DNA of 34,730 nucleotides from Adonisia turfae CCMR0081 (lineage in GTDB: Bacteria; Cyanobacteriota; Cyanobacteriia; Phormidesmidales; Phormidesmidaceae), in the NCBI RefSeq assembly GCF_011009555.1, contig NZ_QXHD01000004.1, positions 6,378,848 to 6,413,577 on the forward strand, given 5' to 3'. Position 1 is the stretch's first letter. The number at the start of each line of letters is the position of its first letter. Both the position numbers and the translations under genes were made by a program. The notes under the pieces were generated by a model. The model did no database searches and was not told the origin of the DNA. It saw only the letters and a list, made by a program, of their open reading frames with translations. Shown here piece by piece: positions 34,632 through 34,730 of this stretch.

Positions 34632-34730
34632 TTAACCTTCGCCACCTTCGCCGCCTTCGCCACCTTCGCCGCCTTCGCCGCCTTCGCCAGTAACAGCATC
34701 CTTGGCGTCTTCTACAGCACCCTCGACGGT
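34632..34730 (-). CDS. Protein with Gly-Glu repeat tail, C-terminal fragment
   Basis: Only the last 32 residues are in the window: an amphipathic helix-like TVEGAVEDAKDAVT followed by about six Gly-Glu-Gly units and a TAA stop at 34632. The repeat is encoded by tandem GGC-GAA-GG(C/T) codons, which appear on the plus strand as a CCTTCGCC(G/A) repeat. The frame is open to the edge. I do not recognise the family; the helix resembles small stress- or lipid-associated cyanobacterial proteins, but this is weak. The repeat tail is probably disordered and acidic. Confidence 0.6.
   Translation of the reverse strand, partial: TVEGAVEDAKDAVTGEGGEGGEGGEGGEGGEG

Noticed and set aside
34635..34690. CCTTCGCC-type tandem repeat that looks like a DNA satellite or a CRISPR-like array
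   Set aside because: On the minus strand it is an in-frame Gly-Glu coding repeat ending at a stop codon, with no spacers.

Overview
The window is a piece of a cyanobacterial chromosome. The HIP1 octamer GCGATCGC recurs across it. Several genes have cyanobacterial or plastid-type relatives: a D27-like carotenoid isomerase homologue, a plant/cyanobacterial-type MBL-fold protein, an RRM protein next to rpsU, and TPS-CHAT proteins. I cannot name the genus from sequence alone. I see no tRNA, rRNA, transposase, integrase or CRISPR array.

Layout. 1-8.6 kb is mostly housekeeping: the C-terminus of a CHAT protease-like gene, a D27/DUF4033 gene, a tiny secreted protein, a truncated VOC-family remnant, a small membrane protein, aroC, a LytM-type M23 peptidase, an MBL-fold gene, dut, and an actin-like ParM/ParR-type pair. 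8.65-10.8 kb holds a two-TM potassium-channel-like protein with RCK domains on both sides of the pore.

11.0-29.7 kb is the accessory and most interesting region. On the minus strand, five genes run in one direction: M15 peptidase with a lysozyme-like N-domain; a five-TIR CHASE2 membrane protein; a membrane-anchored TPR protein; a secreted-type TPS (haemagglutinin) protein ending in a CHAT protease; and a three-TIR, one-TM, 14-repeat WD40 protein. Divergently, across a 601-bp gap carrying a perfect 20-bp inverted repeat, lie a SLATT/DUF4231 two-TM protein fused to a GH19 cell-wall hydrolase domain and a TRPM-type (LSDAT) SLOG protein. My reading, an inference, is a stress or conflict signalling island. 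Sensor-coupled TIR arrays would make NAD-derived signals, the SLOG protein would bind a nucleotide, and a SLATT pore plus cell-wall hydrolases and a CHAT protease would be effectors.

The two TIR proteins share an array grammar. The WD40 protein is A-B-C and the CHASE2 protein is A-B-A-B-C. The last TIR of the latter is degenerate and has lost the catalytic-position glutamate.

30-34.7 kb returns to housekeeping: an RRM RNA-binding protein, rpsU, carB (with a 14-nt tandem repeat grown from its 3' end), and the C-terminus of a protein with a Gly-Glu repeat tail.
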